Positions 18,156 through 27,126 of a stretch of 64,000 nt of DNA are shown here, piece by piece. The translations under genes and the position numbers were made by a program. Position 1 is the stretch's first letter, and every line of letters starts with the position of its first letter. The notes under the pieces are model-generated. The model saw nothing but the letters and a program-made list of their open reading frames with translations. It did no database searches and was not told where the DNA came from. The DNA comes from Virgibacillus chiguensis (GTDB taxonomy: Bacteria; Bacillota; Bacilli; Bacillales; Amphibacillaceae), in contig NZ_FQXD01000003.1 in NCBI RefSeq assembly GCF_900129865.1, positions 124,001 to 188,000 on the forward strand. Direction: 5' to 3'.

Positions 18156-19587
18156 ATGGTACGTCAATCCGTAAAAGAAGTAGAGAATATGAATAAATTA
18201 CCGATCGTTATCGTGCTGATTACTGGAGCTTTTTTAGCCATTTTAAATCAGACATTACTTACCACAGCTATACCTCCTATTATGCAAGACTTACATTTAA
18301 CGGAAAATACCGCCCAATGGGTAACGACGATTTTTATGCTCGTAAACGGCATTATGATACCTATTACTGCTTTTTTAATTGAAACCTTTACTACAAGACA
18401 ATTATTTATTACAGCTATGGGAACATTTTCTGTTGGTACATTTATTTGCGCCATATCACCAAGCTTTTTTCTATTAATGACGGGAAGAGTTATTCAAGCT
18501 GCTGGTGCTGGAGTTATGATGCCACTGATGATGGCCATCTTCTTATTTATGTTTCCAATTGAAAAAAGAGGAACTGCCATGGGAATGGTTGGGCTTGTAA
18601 TTGGTTTTGCCCCTGCTTTAGGACCATCTATTTCTGGTTGGTTAGTTGAGCATTTCGATTGGAGGTCTATTTTTTATGTCGTTTTACCTTTAGCTATTAT
18701 GAACGTTATCATTGCGTATTTTGTGATGAAGAATATAACAAAACGTACCTATCCAAAAGTTGATATCTTATCCATAGTATATTCAACCCTCGGTTTTGGA
18801 GGAATACTTTACGGATTCAGTAGTGCTGGTAATAGTGGGTGGATCGATCAATCGGTGCTTGTGTCGTTAGCTATCGGAGTAATTACTTTAGCACTATTTA
18901 TTACACGTCAATTTAAGCTAAGAGAGCCAATTTTAGAATTTCGAGTATTTAAAAACAAAATATTTACCATTACGATGATCATTGGAATGATTTGGCTTAA
19001 TTTCTGCAGAAACCATTCTGCCAATCTATATGCAAAATATGGCGGGATTTACGCCATTTGAATCTGGTTTAATGATTTTGCCAGGCGCACTACTTATGGG
19101 AATTATGTCGCCGATCAATGGAAGAATTTTTGACCGATTTGGTGCTAGATATTTAGTCATCATTGGGCTATTCTTATTAACGATTACGTCATTATTGTAT
19201 ACCAATCTGTCTGTAGATACGTCATTTACTTATTTAACTATCGTCTTTGCAGTTCGAATGTTTGGTATATCCATGATTATGATGCCTTCTACGACGGCGG
19301 GGTTAAATCAATTATCCTATCGTTTAATTCCACATGGCTCAGCAATGACGAATACAATGCGCCAAGTTGCCGCATCCATTGGAACAGCTTTATTAATTAC
19401 AATTATGACTGTGACGGCTTTGAGTACTGGTAAAGTAGTAACTGTTACAGGACAAATACATGGGGTGAACATGGCGTTTTATGTTGCAACAGCAATTTCC
19501 TTCCTTGGTCTTATCTTAGCTTTCTTCGTAAAAGACAAGACGTCCAAAAAAATAAAAGAAAAAGTTTTAGAACAACAGGAAGCTTGA
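18156..19587 (+). pseudogene. DHA2-family (LmrB/EmrB-like) drug exporter, frameshifted
   Basis: A 14-TM major facilitator of the DHA2 drug:proton antiporter family, split over two frames. The first frame (18156-19061) gives residues 1-280: LNQTLLTTAIPPIMQDLHLT, MTGRVIQAAGAGVMMPLMMA (motif C-like) and GFAPALGPSISGWLVEHFDW. It loses register after MIIGM near 18990 and ends WLNFCRNHS... The second frame reads FGLISAETILPIYMQNMAGF from about 18992 and runs to 19587 through FDRFGARYLVIIGLF and SAMTNTMRQVAASIGTALLI. One inserted base (or two lost) near 18988-18993 explains it. A GGGGG site precedes the ATG at 18156. Either a recent pseudogene or a sequence error; the combined length (about 475 aa) is normal. 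Confidence 0.85.
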
Positions 19588-19847
19588 GTATGGCTAATGT
19601 TGTGGAAATAACTTATATTAAAAGTAATTGCAAGTATCTTTAAAAATATCTACGCGGAATCATATAGGGGCTTCATATGAATAGTTATTTTAGTACAAGT
19701 TTCTTTTAGAGGAACTTAGCTTATCATCGAGTACCATGACGAAAAACACTGTCACTTAACGTATACGACAGCTTTCTTTATGCTTACTTACCATATAAAA
19801 AAGGTTGTAAAGGAAGTAAGTGAGGTACATGCTTAAAGAGGTGATAT

Positions 19848-20243
19848 ATGTTGAATTTGTTGTCTGCAACACTAGTCTTTATGTATGTTATTTTTATTGT
19901 TGCTACGTTTTTGCTTGCAATTATTCATAATTTTCGCGATCAATGGATTCCTTTTGCCTATGCATCGATTGTTTTAGCTATTGCTTCACCGTTAGTAGCT
20001 TTTCTATTTATAAATGGAAAACCAACAAACACGAATGGGTTCATGTATGTTTTTAAACAAATATTGGCTATTAATTTAAATGCTTTTATTATTGTGCTGC
20101 TCCATCTCTACTTACTGTTTTCATTAGGTTTATTTTTAAAAGATAACGTAGGAAAAAAATTGTCTGTTTACTTTCATACTTGGATAAATCACATAAGAAC
20201 AAGAACGTATGTTCGTAAAGATAGAAACAAAGAGAACACTTAA
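19848..20243 (+). CDS. Small membrane protein of unknown function
   Basis: 131 residues, not recognised. Three hydrophobic segments are visible (about 3-25, 33-56 and 69-98), followed by a strongly basic tail (NHIRTRTYVRKDRNKENT) that would be cytoplasmic by the positive-inside rule. AGAGGTGATAT precedes the ATG. Isolated between the DHA2 pseudogene and a convergent oxidoreductase gene; no context clue. Confidence 0.6.
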   Translation: MLNLLSATLVFMYVIFIVATFLLAIIHNFRDQWIPFAYASIVLAIASPLVAFLFINGKPTNTNGFMYVFKQILAINLNAFIIVLLHLYLLFSLGLFLKDNVGKKLSVYFHTWINHIRTRTYVRKDRNKENT

Positions 20244-20351
20244 GTTATGGACGTTACATGAGGTATAAAAAGAACTTTTTTAAATAAGTTGGCGTGATGT
20301 TCACGGCACAATTTTTTTATTTGAGCTCGTTTTCCATTAGAAAAACTTGAC

Positions 20352-20380
20352 TTGTTGACCAGCTTTTAAACTGTTATACT
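20352..20380 (+). promoter_or_regulatory. Possible SigA promoter facing the oxidoreductase gene
   Basis: TTGTTG (about 20352-20357), 17 bases, TATACT (about 20375-20380) on the plus strand, in the spacer between the small membrane protein and the convergent oxidoreductase. No plus-strand gene follows, so it could make a short or antisense RNA, or be chance in AT-rich DNA. Confidence 0.3.
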
Positions 20381-20420
20381 CTATTGCGATTGAGGATGCC
20401 ACCACATGCAGTATACTGCC

Positions 20421-20461
20421 AAAAAAGATGATGTGGTCATGTCGTTTATGACCACATCATC
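20421..20461 (-). terminator. Terminator of the oxidoreductase gene
   Basis: GATGATGTGGTCAT (20427-20440) and ATGACCACATCATC (20448-20461) form a perfect 14-bp stem. On the minus strand it is followed by TTTTTT (20426-20421), the layout of an intrinsic terminator for the leftward gene that ends at 20468. Confidence 0.85.
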
Positions 20462-20467
20462 AAATAT

Positions 20468-21403
20468 TTACTTCATATTTATAATGATTTTTCCTTTAGC
20501 ATGATGCGTTTCACTAAGCTGGTGAGCTTGTTGTACTCCTTCTTGCGTTAGCGGGAAGTGATGTCCAACAATGGATTTGACATGACCGCTTTCCATTAAC
20601 TTTGCTATTTCCTCGAGTTGCTTTCCATTTGCTTGTAACCATAAAAATCCAGCTGTAATCCCTAATTCTTTTGCTAAAGCTTCATTTGGTGGTTGAACAA
20701 TGGAAACTAATTTTCCACCTTCTTTTAATACATGCATGCTCTTTTCTTGTACTTCTCCACCAATGGTATCAATAACTAAATCGTAGTCTTTAATGATTTC
20801 AGTGAAATCTTCTTTTTTATAATTAATAAACTTGTCCGCTCCTAAAGATTCAACAAGTTCCTTATTGTTCTCGCTTGCTGTAGTAGCTACATATGCGCCA
20901 ACATGTTTTGCAAATTGAATGGCGTATGTTCCGACTCCTCCAGACCCAGCGTGAATGAATACTTTGTCATCCGCTTTGACTTGGCCAAAGTCAAAAAGGC
21001 ATTGCCAAGCCGTTAAACCGGCTAAAGGTACAGCTGCTGCTTCATCAAATGTAATATTTTCAGGAAGAAGCGCTAGTTTATCTTCGTCTATCGCGGTGTA
21101 TTCTGCATAAGTTCCTTGTGCACTTGTTGCTGGACGGGCAAATACACGGTCACCAGTTTTAAATTTTGTAACGCTCGAACCAATTTCTTGAACGATACCA
21201 GCAGCATCCCAACCAAGGATAATGGGGAACTCAAGTGGTAGCATCTCCTTTAAATAACCTTCACGAACTTTCCAATCGATTGGGTTAATGCTTGTAGCGT
21301 GCATCTCTACAAGCACTTGATTATCCTTTATTTGTGGCTTAGGAACATCACGTTCTTGAAGCTGGTTTGCATGACCATATTGATTTATAATAATAGCTTT
21401 CAT
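20468..21403 (-). CDS. NADP-dependent quinone oxidoreductase (MDR family)
   Basis: 311 residues of the zinc-free medium-chain dehydrogenase/reductase branch that includes quinone oxidoreductases. N-terminal GroES-like part: ATSINPIDWKVREGYLKEML, FPIILGWDAAGIVQEIGSSV. The Rossmann part has the glycine motif VFIHAGSGGVGTYAIQFAKH (residues about 146-165) and VIDTIGGEV. Zinc ligands are absent. Members reduce quinones or enones with NADPH, often in oxidative or electrophile stress. Single gene with its own terminator. The exact substrate cannot be told. Confidence 0.88.
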   Translation of the reverse strand: MKAIIINQYGHANQLQERDVPKPQIKDNQVLVEMHATSINPIDWKVREGYLKEMLPLEFPIILGWDAAGIVQEIGSSVTKFKTGDRVFARPATSAQGTYAEYTAIDEDKLALLPENITFDEAAAVPLAGLTAWQCLFDFGQVKADDKVFIHAGSGGVGTYAIQFAKHVGAYVATTASENNKELVESLGADKFINYKKEDFTEIIKDYDLVIDTIGGEVQEKSMHVLKEGGKLVSIVQPPNEALAKELGITAGFLWLQANGKQLEEIAKLMESGHVKSIVGHHFPLTQEGVQQAHQLSETHHAKGKIIINMK

Positions 21404-21478
21404 GTTTTCCCTACTTTCTAAAGATGTTAGTATTATAATCTAAGGGTTCTGTTCAGATTATGCATAGGAGGTAGTAAG

Positions 21479-21979
21479 ATGGAAAGACTATCATCTTTTC
21501 AACCTGTTTTACCAAAAGATCCTAAAGTGCTTATTCTTGGTTCCATGCCAGGAAAACAATCACTTCAACGACAAGAGTACTATGGAAACCCAAGAAATCA
21601 GTTTTGGGATATCCTGTTCACGATCCTTCAAGAACCTAAGGTATTCGATTATACGCAAAAGTTGCAGGTTTGTAAAAAACATTGCTTAGCACTTTGGGAT
21701 ACGGTAGGGACTTGTTATCGAGCAGGCAGTTTAGATGCAAATATTAAAGATGAAACCCCTAATGATATTCCTTCTTTATTACATAAGTATCCTGCCATCA
21801 AATTAATCGCTTGTAATGGAGGGAAATCCTATCAACTGTTAAATAAGTATTTTAAGCAAGAGCATTTAGCTCAAGTAGATGTGGTTAAGCTACCTTCAAC
21901 GAGCCCAATTCCAGGGAAATATACAAAGCGTTTTGTAGATAAGGTGGAAGCGTGGAAGGTGATTTTGAATTATATTTGA
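21479..21979 (+). CDS. UDG-superfamily DNA glycosylase (deoxyinosine glycosylase type)
   Basis: 166 residues of the uracil-DNA glycosylase fold, closest in motif to family 6 DNA-deoxyinosine glycosylases. Motif I is LILGSMPGKQSLQ with YYGNPRNQFWDIL behind it; ALWDTVGTCYRAGSLDANIK forms the central strand; motif II is the LPSTSPIPGKYT segment near the C-terminus. Such enzymes remove hypoxanthine (deaminated adenine) or uracil from DNA at the start of base excision repair. GGAGGTAGTAAG precedes the ATG; divergent from the oxidoreductase. Confidence 0.82.
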   Translation: MERLSSFQPVLPKDPKVLILGSMPGKQSLQRQEYYGNPRNQFWDILFTILQEPKVFDYTQKLQVCKKHCLALWDTVGTCYRAGSLDANIKDETPNDIPSLLHKYPAIKLIACNGGKSYQLLNKYFKQEHLAQVDVVKLPSTSPIPGKYTKRFVDKVEAWKVILNYI

Positions 21980-22169
21980 CGAATAGCTTATGTTTATTGT
22001 CGATTAGTAGTCAGAAAATAGGGTATAATGAATGTAGTAGGAAGAAATAATTAGTTTAGCGTTTAGTATGAATAAGTGTAACTGTTCGCTAATAGTATAA
22101 GATTGGTTGTTTGAAATGGAATTGCAATGAAAGGATTAGAGAGATGATGCAGTGATTTTTTAGTTGGAC

Positions 22170-22493
22170 GGGGGACAGCAAAGGAGTCGTAAGCGGCAAC
22201 TTACGACTCCTGCGACGGGTTATCCTTATGGCGACTTCGCTATAGGATAGCATGGCACATCATGTCATTAGTGGCGTCATCATTATCCTTTACTAACTCC
22301 GTCGGCAGAGAGGCTTTATTTGCTTTCGCGGCTATTTACAATTAACAATACAAGCGTTGCGAACGAAAACATCAGTTCAATCGTCTTGTCAATTGGTATC
22401 AATTCATTCAGCCCCTTTCTCTAAGGGATTACCAGTCGCCAAGCATGAAGAAATCTTCTTCACTGCTTTCGCCCTCTGCATAACCCGTCCCCC
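22170..22493. other. Highly structured 324-bp intergenic element
   Basis: GC-richer island in an AT-rich, gene-free 1.2 kb stretch. Nested complementarity: GGGGGAC (22170-22176) with GTCCCCC (22487-22493); GACGGGTTAT (22214-22223) with ATAACCCGTC (22480-22489); a perfect 12-bp hairpin AGGAGTCGTAAG/CTTACGACTCCT (22182-22193/22200-22211, loop CGGCAA); a hairpin TATCCTTATGGCGA/TCGCTATAGGATA (22221-22249 region); and GAAGAAATCTTCTTC near 22448-22462. No ORF with a ribosome binding site covers it. It could be a structured non-coding RNA or a MITE-like element; it shares GGCGACTT with the composite repeats at 46.9 and 51.9 kb but no longer match. Confidence 0.5.
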
Positions 22494-23203
22494 TCATTAT
22501 ACTATAATCCAGCAGTGATTTGTGGGAATTATTAGGAAATGGTATAAAATTCTTATTTTTCAATTAATTAAGCAATATTCCCTATGCTATATTTGCTTTT
22601 TCGTAGGTTATAAACCTAGATTTGTTTCTTTTCAAATTACGTAAGTAGAAAATAGGCAATTCTGTGGGTAAATAGGCTATTGTTAGCATGAATACATGTT
22701 TTGACAAAATGAAAGATGGACAGGTTTTAATGAAGCTATAAGCCACTTTTTATGATAGAGATTTTACGACAAGACTGGTTCAGTAGAAAAGTTGAATGGC
22801 ATACAATGACCTCTTTAAACATCGTTTTTAATCATTTGTAGATTACGACGGAACGTTTTTTGTTTGAGTAACCTAAGTATCAGCTGCAAACTGTACTTGA
22901 TGTCAAAGTGTGATCGAGTTTTTGAGTAAGCATATTTGGAAAACTGTATATAGTAGCTGCTGTAAAATTAGGTGGTATGACGTAAATATAATCACGTCCT
23001 TATCCAGAATTGGAGATGGGAGCGTGTTTTTGTACTTAGGAAACATCGTTTTTTGCCATAGTGACTGAATGATACATAAAGATTTTTTAAACATAAGAAA
23101 CGGTACTTAAAGACATAAGTTAAATGAAAAAAGTGTAACAACTGTAATCTCTAGTAGGATAAGTAAAGAGATATCCTTATGATAAAATATTGGAGGAATA
23201 GAA
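22494..23203. other. Gene-free AT-rich region
   Basis: About 700 bases up to the SAM-dependent enzyme gene. I see no ORF with start signals, no RNA gene and no strong hairpin. Confidence 0.45.
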
Positions 23204-24049
23204 ATGTTAAAGCATGTTGTATTACAAACAGACTTTGGTTTAAGTGATGGTGCGGTTAGTGCTATGTATGGTGTTGCTAAATCGGTGGATCCATCCATTC
23301 AAGTTTTTGATTTAACACATCATATTTCTCCATATAATATTTGGGAAGCATCTTACCGTTTATATCAAACGATGTCCTATTGGCCAGAAGAAACGGTGTT
23401 TGTTTCTGTTGTCGACCCTGGGGTAGGAACGGATCGATTAAGTGTTGTTGTTAAAACAAATAGCGACCAGTATATTGTAACACCAGATAACGGAACACTG
23501 ACGCATGTTAAGAGCCATATTGGTATAAAAGAAGTTCGAATCATTGATGAAAAAATAAACCGATTGCCGCGATCCGGAGAGTCACACACTTTTCATGGAA
23601 GGGATATTTACGCATATACAGCTGCAAGACTTTCTGCTGGTGTCATTCGTTATGAAGAAGTTGGACCGAAAAGGGATGAAGACCGAATTACTTGTTTAAA
23701 AGAAGAGAACGCTGCAATTAATAAAGGAATCATTCGTGGATGTATCGACATACTTGATGTGCGATTTGGAAATGTGTGGACAAACATAGATCGTCGTTTA
23801 TTAGTTGAAGCTGACTATCAATATGGGGATAGGCTGTATGTTACGATTTCGCATCATCAGAAGGATGTATACAAAAACAAACTATTATTTGTCCGTTCAT
23901 TTGCTGAAACACATTTAGGAGAACCCTTACTATATATTAATTCATTAGATAAAGGAGCTATTGCGCTTAATCAAGGTTCTTTTGCTAAAGCGTATCATAT
24001 AGGAACGGGAACAAGTTGGGGAGTTTTTATTCAGAAAGTTGACGAGTGA
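23204..24049 (+). CDS. SAM hydroxide adenosyltransferase (DUF62 family)
   Basis: 281 residues of the family that includes fluorinase, chlorinase and the much commoner SAM hydrolases, which split S-adenosylmethionine into adenosine and methionine. Conserved features: QTDFGLSDGAVSAMYGVAKS at the N-terminus, VSVVDPGVGTDR, YIVTPDNGTLTHV and HTFHGRDIYAYTAARLSAG; the C-terminal barrel carries LDVRFGNVWTNI. In Bacillaceae these are taken as SAM hydroxide adenosyltransferases; a halogenase would need a halide pocket I cannot judge here. GGAGGAATAG precedes the ATG. The gene stands alone. Confidence 0.88.
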   Translation: MLKHVVLQTDFGLSDGAVSAMYGVAKSVDPSIQVFDLTHHISPYNIWEASYRLYQTMSYWPEETVFVSVVDPGVGTDRLSVVVKTNSDQYIVTPDNGTLTHVKSHIGIKEVRIIDEKINRLPRSGESHTFHGRDIYAYTAARLSAGVIRYEEVGPKRDEDRITCLKEENAAINKGIIRGCIDILDVRFGNVWTNIDRRLLVEADYQYGDRLYVTISHHQKDVYKNKLLFVRSFAETHLGEPLLYINSLDKGAIALNQGSFAKAYHIGTGTSWGVFIQKVDE

Positions 24050-24252
24050 ATGGAATGGTTTCTAAACTTGGCTTTTCTGTTACACTATAGAGAATAATCA
24101 CCGTTTACCGTCGTTGATTGACTATGATTGTAGACGCTTGTTTTTGAAAGTATTAGGTTTGTGGTATAAGGAAATCTGGAACGTCAAACACTTAAATTTT
24201 GTTTTTTAATACTTGGTGGCAAGTGCATGTTGAAGGAGAGAGGAGTGAAACT

Positions 24253-25371
24253 GTGGGGGTATTTATGGGAAGGGTTAGCTTGTTTAGTTGTTTATGGCTT
24301 ATGCTTATTTTGTTTGATAGTAATTATATACCGTTTAGCATTAGTTTATTTGCAGTTTCTTTTGCCTTTTTTTGCTTATTATCGTTACAAAAGCATCATA
24401 TCTATTTCTATGTTGTCCTGTCTGTTATTGCAATTCTACACATGTGGACAGTAGGGACTGAGCAATTTTATATCATCACTTATCTTTATTTTCTCGTTGT
24501 CGATGCTACTTTTAGGTTACAAGGATATTTACTGAAAGGCTATCTCATCGTTAATTTTGTAATTTCCATTTTGTACACGATTTTAATTAAAGATTTCATA
24601 ATCGAAGTAATCTTATTACATATTCTTTTTGTTAGTTTAATATTAGTCGGAAATAGGATTTTTACAGAAAGGCAAGAGCTAAGGCAAATGTATGAGCAAC
24701 TACTTGGCGAATTTCGAAAAAACAAACGAATGAATGCTTCAGCTGATCGAGAGGCGAGATTAGAGGAAAGGACAAATATTGCTCGCGACATTCATGATTC
24801 TGTCGGACACCGCTTAACAGCGCTTATGATGAAAATAGAAATTTTATCCATTCAAAATAAGGAACGTGACTATGAAGAGTTAAAAATAATGGCCAAAGAA
24901 GCTTTAAAAGAAACAAGAGAGGCTGTAAAGGCTTTACACCAGGAAGAGATTCAGGGTGTAGCATCTGTTGTTCAACTTATTCGAAAGTTAGAAGCAGAAA
25001 GTCAGCTAATGGTGAAGTTTACGATGAAGCAAGGTGTTCTATCAGTTGCGCTTACAAATAAGCAAAGTATTACTTTATATCGAGCGATACAAGAAGCTTT
25101 AACAAATGTCATGCGGCATTCCTCTTATCGAGAAGTACAAGTAGAGTTAGGAAAATCGGCAGTGGATGATGTCACTTTTGAGATTAGAAACCGAATTTTA
25201 CAGGCTAGACAGTTTGTTGTTGGGTTTGGGTTAACAAACATGCGAAAACGAATAGAGGAGATACATGGTAAATTACATATTTATCAAACAGAGCAGCATT
25301 TTGTAGTTGTAGGAACTATTCCATGCGTTGTAAAGGAGATTGAAAAGCATGTGGCGAATTCTAGTTGTTGA
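24253..25371 (+). CDS. Sensor histidine kinase, NarL/LiaS-type
   Basis: 373 residues from the GTG at 24253, chosen because AGGAG (24241-24245) stands 7 bases before it. The N-terminus has five to six hydrophobic segments with almost no external loops, an intramembrane-sensing layout. A HisKA_3 domain follows, with phosphoryl-accepting His181 in ERTNIARDIHDSVGHRLTAL; the HATPase has the N-box RAIQEALTNVMRHSSY and the G-box VVGFGLTNMRKRIEE. Response regulator and ABC exporter genes follow, the same order as the linearmycin-resistance lnrJK-lnrLMN (yfiJKLMN) system of B. subtilis, so it likely senses membrane-active polyenes or similar compounds. That ligand is inferred. Confidence 0.88.
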   Translation: MGVFMGRVSLFSCLWLMLILFDSNYIPFSISLFAVSFAFFCLLSLQKHHIYFYVVLSVIAILHMWTVGTEQFYIITYLYFLVVDATFRLQGYLLKGYLIVNFVISILYTILIKDFIIEVILLHILFVSLILVGNRIFTERQELRQMYEQLLGEFRKNKRMNASADREARLEERTNIARDIHDSVGHRLTALMMKIEILSIQNKERDYEELKIMAKEALKETREAVKALHQEEIQGVASVVQLIRKLEAESQLMVKFTMKQGVLSVALTNKQSITLYRAIQEALTNVMRHSSYREVQVELGKSAVDDVTFEIRNRILQARQFVVGFGLTNMRKRIEEIHGKLHIYQTEQHFVVVGTIPCVVKEIEKHVANSSC

Positions 25372-25990
25372 AGATCAAGCTATTGTTCGGCAAGGTTTAA
25401 AAGTAATTTTACAGCAAGATGAGCAAATTAGCGTACCGTTTGAAGCTGCGAATGGAAAAGAAGCAATTAAAATTGTTGAACAACATGTTGTTGACTTAGT
25501 AATGATGGATGTTAGAATGCCGGTCATGAATGGTATTGAAGCTACTCGGATTATTAAACAAATGAACCCCTCTGTAAAAATTCTCATCTTAACAACGTTT
25601 AATGATGATGACTATGTTTTATCAGCTTTAAAAGAAGGGGCAGAAGGCTTTTTGCTTAAAACTACAGAGTCAAAAAAGTTGATTGATGCAGTACATAGCT
25701 GTATGCGTGGTGGAATGACGATTCATGAAGAGGTAGCTGCTAAAGTGATGCCGCGTTTACTAAAAGGTACAGAACAAAACAAGACAGAATTAGACGTTCC
25801 TTTATCAGAGCGAGAATTACTCATTACCAGATTAGTAGGGGAAGGAAAAACAAACAAGGAAATAGCTCAAACATTACATTTGTCTCTTGGGACGATAAAA
25901 AACCATTTGACACAAATTTTACAAAAAACTAACTTACGAGATCGGACGCAACTTGCTATTTTCGCTGTGAAACATCACTTAACGATGTAA
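25349..25990 (+). CDS. Response regulator, NarL/LuxR family
   Basis: 213 residues from the ATG at 25349 (AAAGGAG 11 bases upstream; the TTG at 25340 is too close). Receiver domain with phosphorylated Asp54 in LVMMDVRMPVMNGIEATRII, acidic pair VVED at the N-terminus and Lys of FLLKTTES. The C-terminal LuxR helix-turn-helix reads LSERELLITRLVGEGKTNKE and IAQTLHLSLGTIKNHLTQIL. It overlaps the kinase gene by 23 bases, so both are co-translated. It probably activates the following ABC transporter genes; a terminator lies in between, implying a separate promoter for those. Confidence 0.92.
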   Translation: MWRILVVEDQAIVRQGLKVILQQDEQISVPFEAANGKEAIKIVEQHVVDLVMMDVRMPVMNGIEATRIIKQMNPSVKILILTTFNDDDYVLSALKEGAEGFLLKTTESKKLIDAVHSCMRGGMTIHEEVAAKVMPRLLKGTEQNKTELDVPLSERELLITRLVGEGKTNKEIAQTLHLSLGTIKNHLTQILQKTNLRDRTQLAIFAVKHHLTM

Positions 25991-26082
25991 TGCTTCTATG
26001 AAAGTATGAACTTAAAACGATGAATAACTTATTTATTTTAGAAAAACTTTGTTTTTTATCTATAAATCATTTCTTATAGAGT

Positions 26083-26115
26083 AATAAAAGTGACCTCCGT
26101 CACTTTTATTTTTTT
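26083..26115 (+). terminator. Terminator after the two-component genes
   Basis: AATAAAAGTGAC (26083-26094) pairs with GTCACTTTTATT (26099-26110) around a CTCC loop, followed by TTTTTAT. Confidence 0.85.
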
Positions 26116-26182
26116 ATTTTATGACTGAAGATACTGCAAAATAGAAAGTAAAACCGATAAGATGATTAAAAGGAGGAATGTT

Positions 26183-27115
26183 ATGCTTGAATTAGTAAAT
26201 ATTTCAAAGAAATTTAAACAAACGTATGCAGTTAAGAATATGAATATGTTCATGGAACGTGGTGAAATTGTTGGCTTACTAGGGCCAAATGGAGCCGGGA
26301 AGTCAACAGCTATATCTATTATGTCTTCATTAGTGGAGCCAACAGCAGGGGAAGTCTACTTTGACAATCGAAGTATTTTAAAAAACCCTACGTCTTTTCG
26401 TAAAGTTGCTGGCATTGTACCACAAGAAATTGCGCTATACGAGGATTTAACTGCGGAAGAAAATTTACGATTTTTTGGTAGGATTTATCAGATTAAAGGA
26501 AAACAATTACAAAAACGTATAGAAGACGTTCTACAAATAATTGGTTTAGCAGATCGAAAGAAAGAAGTAGTGAAAACATACTCTGGTGGGATGAAGCGAC
26601 GGTTAAATATTGGAGTAGCTTTATTACATGAACCAGAATTACTTATTATGGATGAGCCGACTGTTGGGATTGATGCGCAATCGAGAAAGTATATTTTAGA
26701 AACGGTAAAACAATTAAACAAAGAAATGAATGTCACAATTCTTTATACGAGCCATTATATGGAAGAAGTCGAGTATTTATGTAATCGCATTTATATCATG
26801 GATAAAGGGAATCTTATTGCAGCTGGAACAAAGGAAGAAATAAACCGTATTCTATCTGGTGAAAAATCAATCGTAATTAAAGCAAGCCATCTAACCAATC
26901 CATTTATTTATGAATTAAAAACATATCCACTTGTAAATAGTGTGGATGTAATGGATAAACAGATTACCGTCATGGTTTCTAAAGAGGTTAATCTATTTAA
27001 AGATTTAATTGCAATGGCAGATGAGGCAAACATCGAGTTAATTTCTGTCAATATAAAAACACCGACATTAGAAGATGTGTTTTTACATCTTACTGGTAGA
27101 GCGTTGCGAGATTAG
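26183..27115 (+). CDS. ABC transporter ATPase, LnrL-like drug/polyene export
   Basis: 310 residues from the ATG at 26183, behind AAAAGGAGG; an in-frame ATG at 26162 has no such site. Walker A is LLGPNGAGKSTAISIM, the Q-loop follows in GIVPQEIALYEDL, the signature is YSGGMKRRLNIGVALL and Walker B LLIMDEPTVGID. The C-terminal 80 residues are the regulatory tail of DrrA-type exporters (TPTLEDVFLHLTGRALRD). Two ABC-2 permeases follow directly. With the upstream two-component genes it resembles LnrL of the linearmycin resistance exporter. Confidence 0.9.
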   Translation: MLELVNISKKFKQTYAVKNMNMFMERGEIVGLLGPNGAGKSTAISIMSSLVEPTAGEVYFDNRSILKNPTSFRKVAGIVPQEIALYEDLTAEENLRFFGRIYQIKGKQLQKRIEDVLQIIGLADRKKEVVKTYSGGMKRRLNIGVALLHEPELLIMDEPTVGIDAQSRKYILETVKQLNKEMNVTILYTSHYMEEVEYLCNRIYIMDKGNLIAAGTKEEINRILSGEKSIVIKASHLTNPFIYELKTYPLVNSVDVMDKQITVMVSKEVNLFKDLIAMADEANIELISVNIKTPTLEDVFLHLTGRALRD

Positions 27116-27126
27116 GAGAGTGGCAG

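Noticed and set aside
22170-22493. Group II intron or IS element
   Set aside because: No domain V-like hairpin, no reverse transcriptase or transposase ORF, and only about 324 bp long.
23204-24049. Fluorinase or chlorinase
   Set aside because: The family is mostly SAM hydroxide adenosyltransferases in Bacillaceae, and no halogenase-linked biosynthetic genes are nearby.
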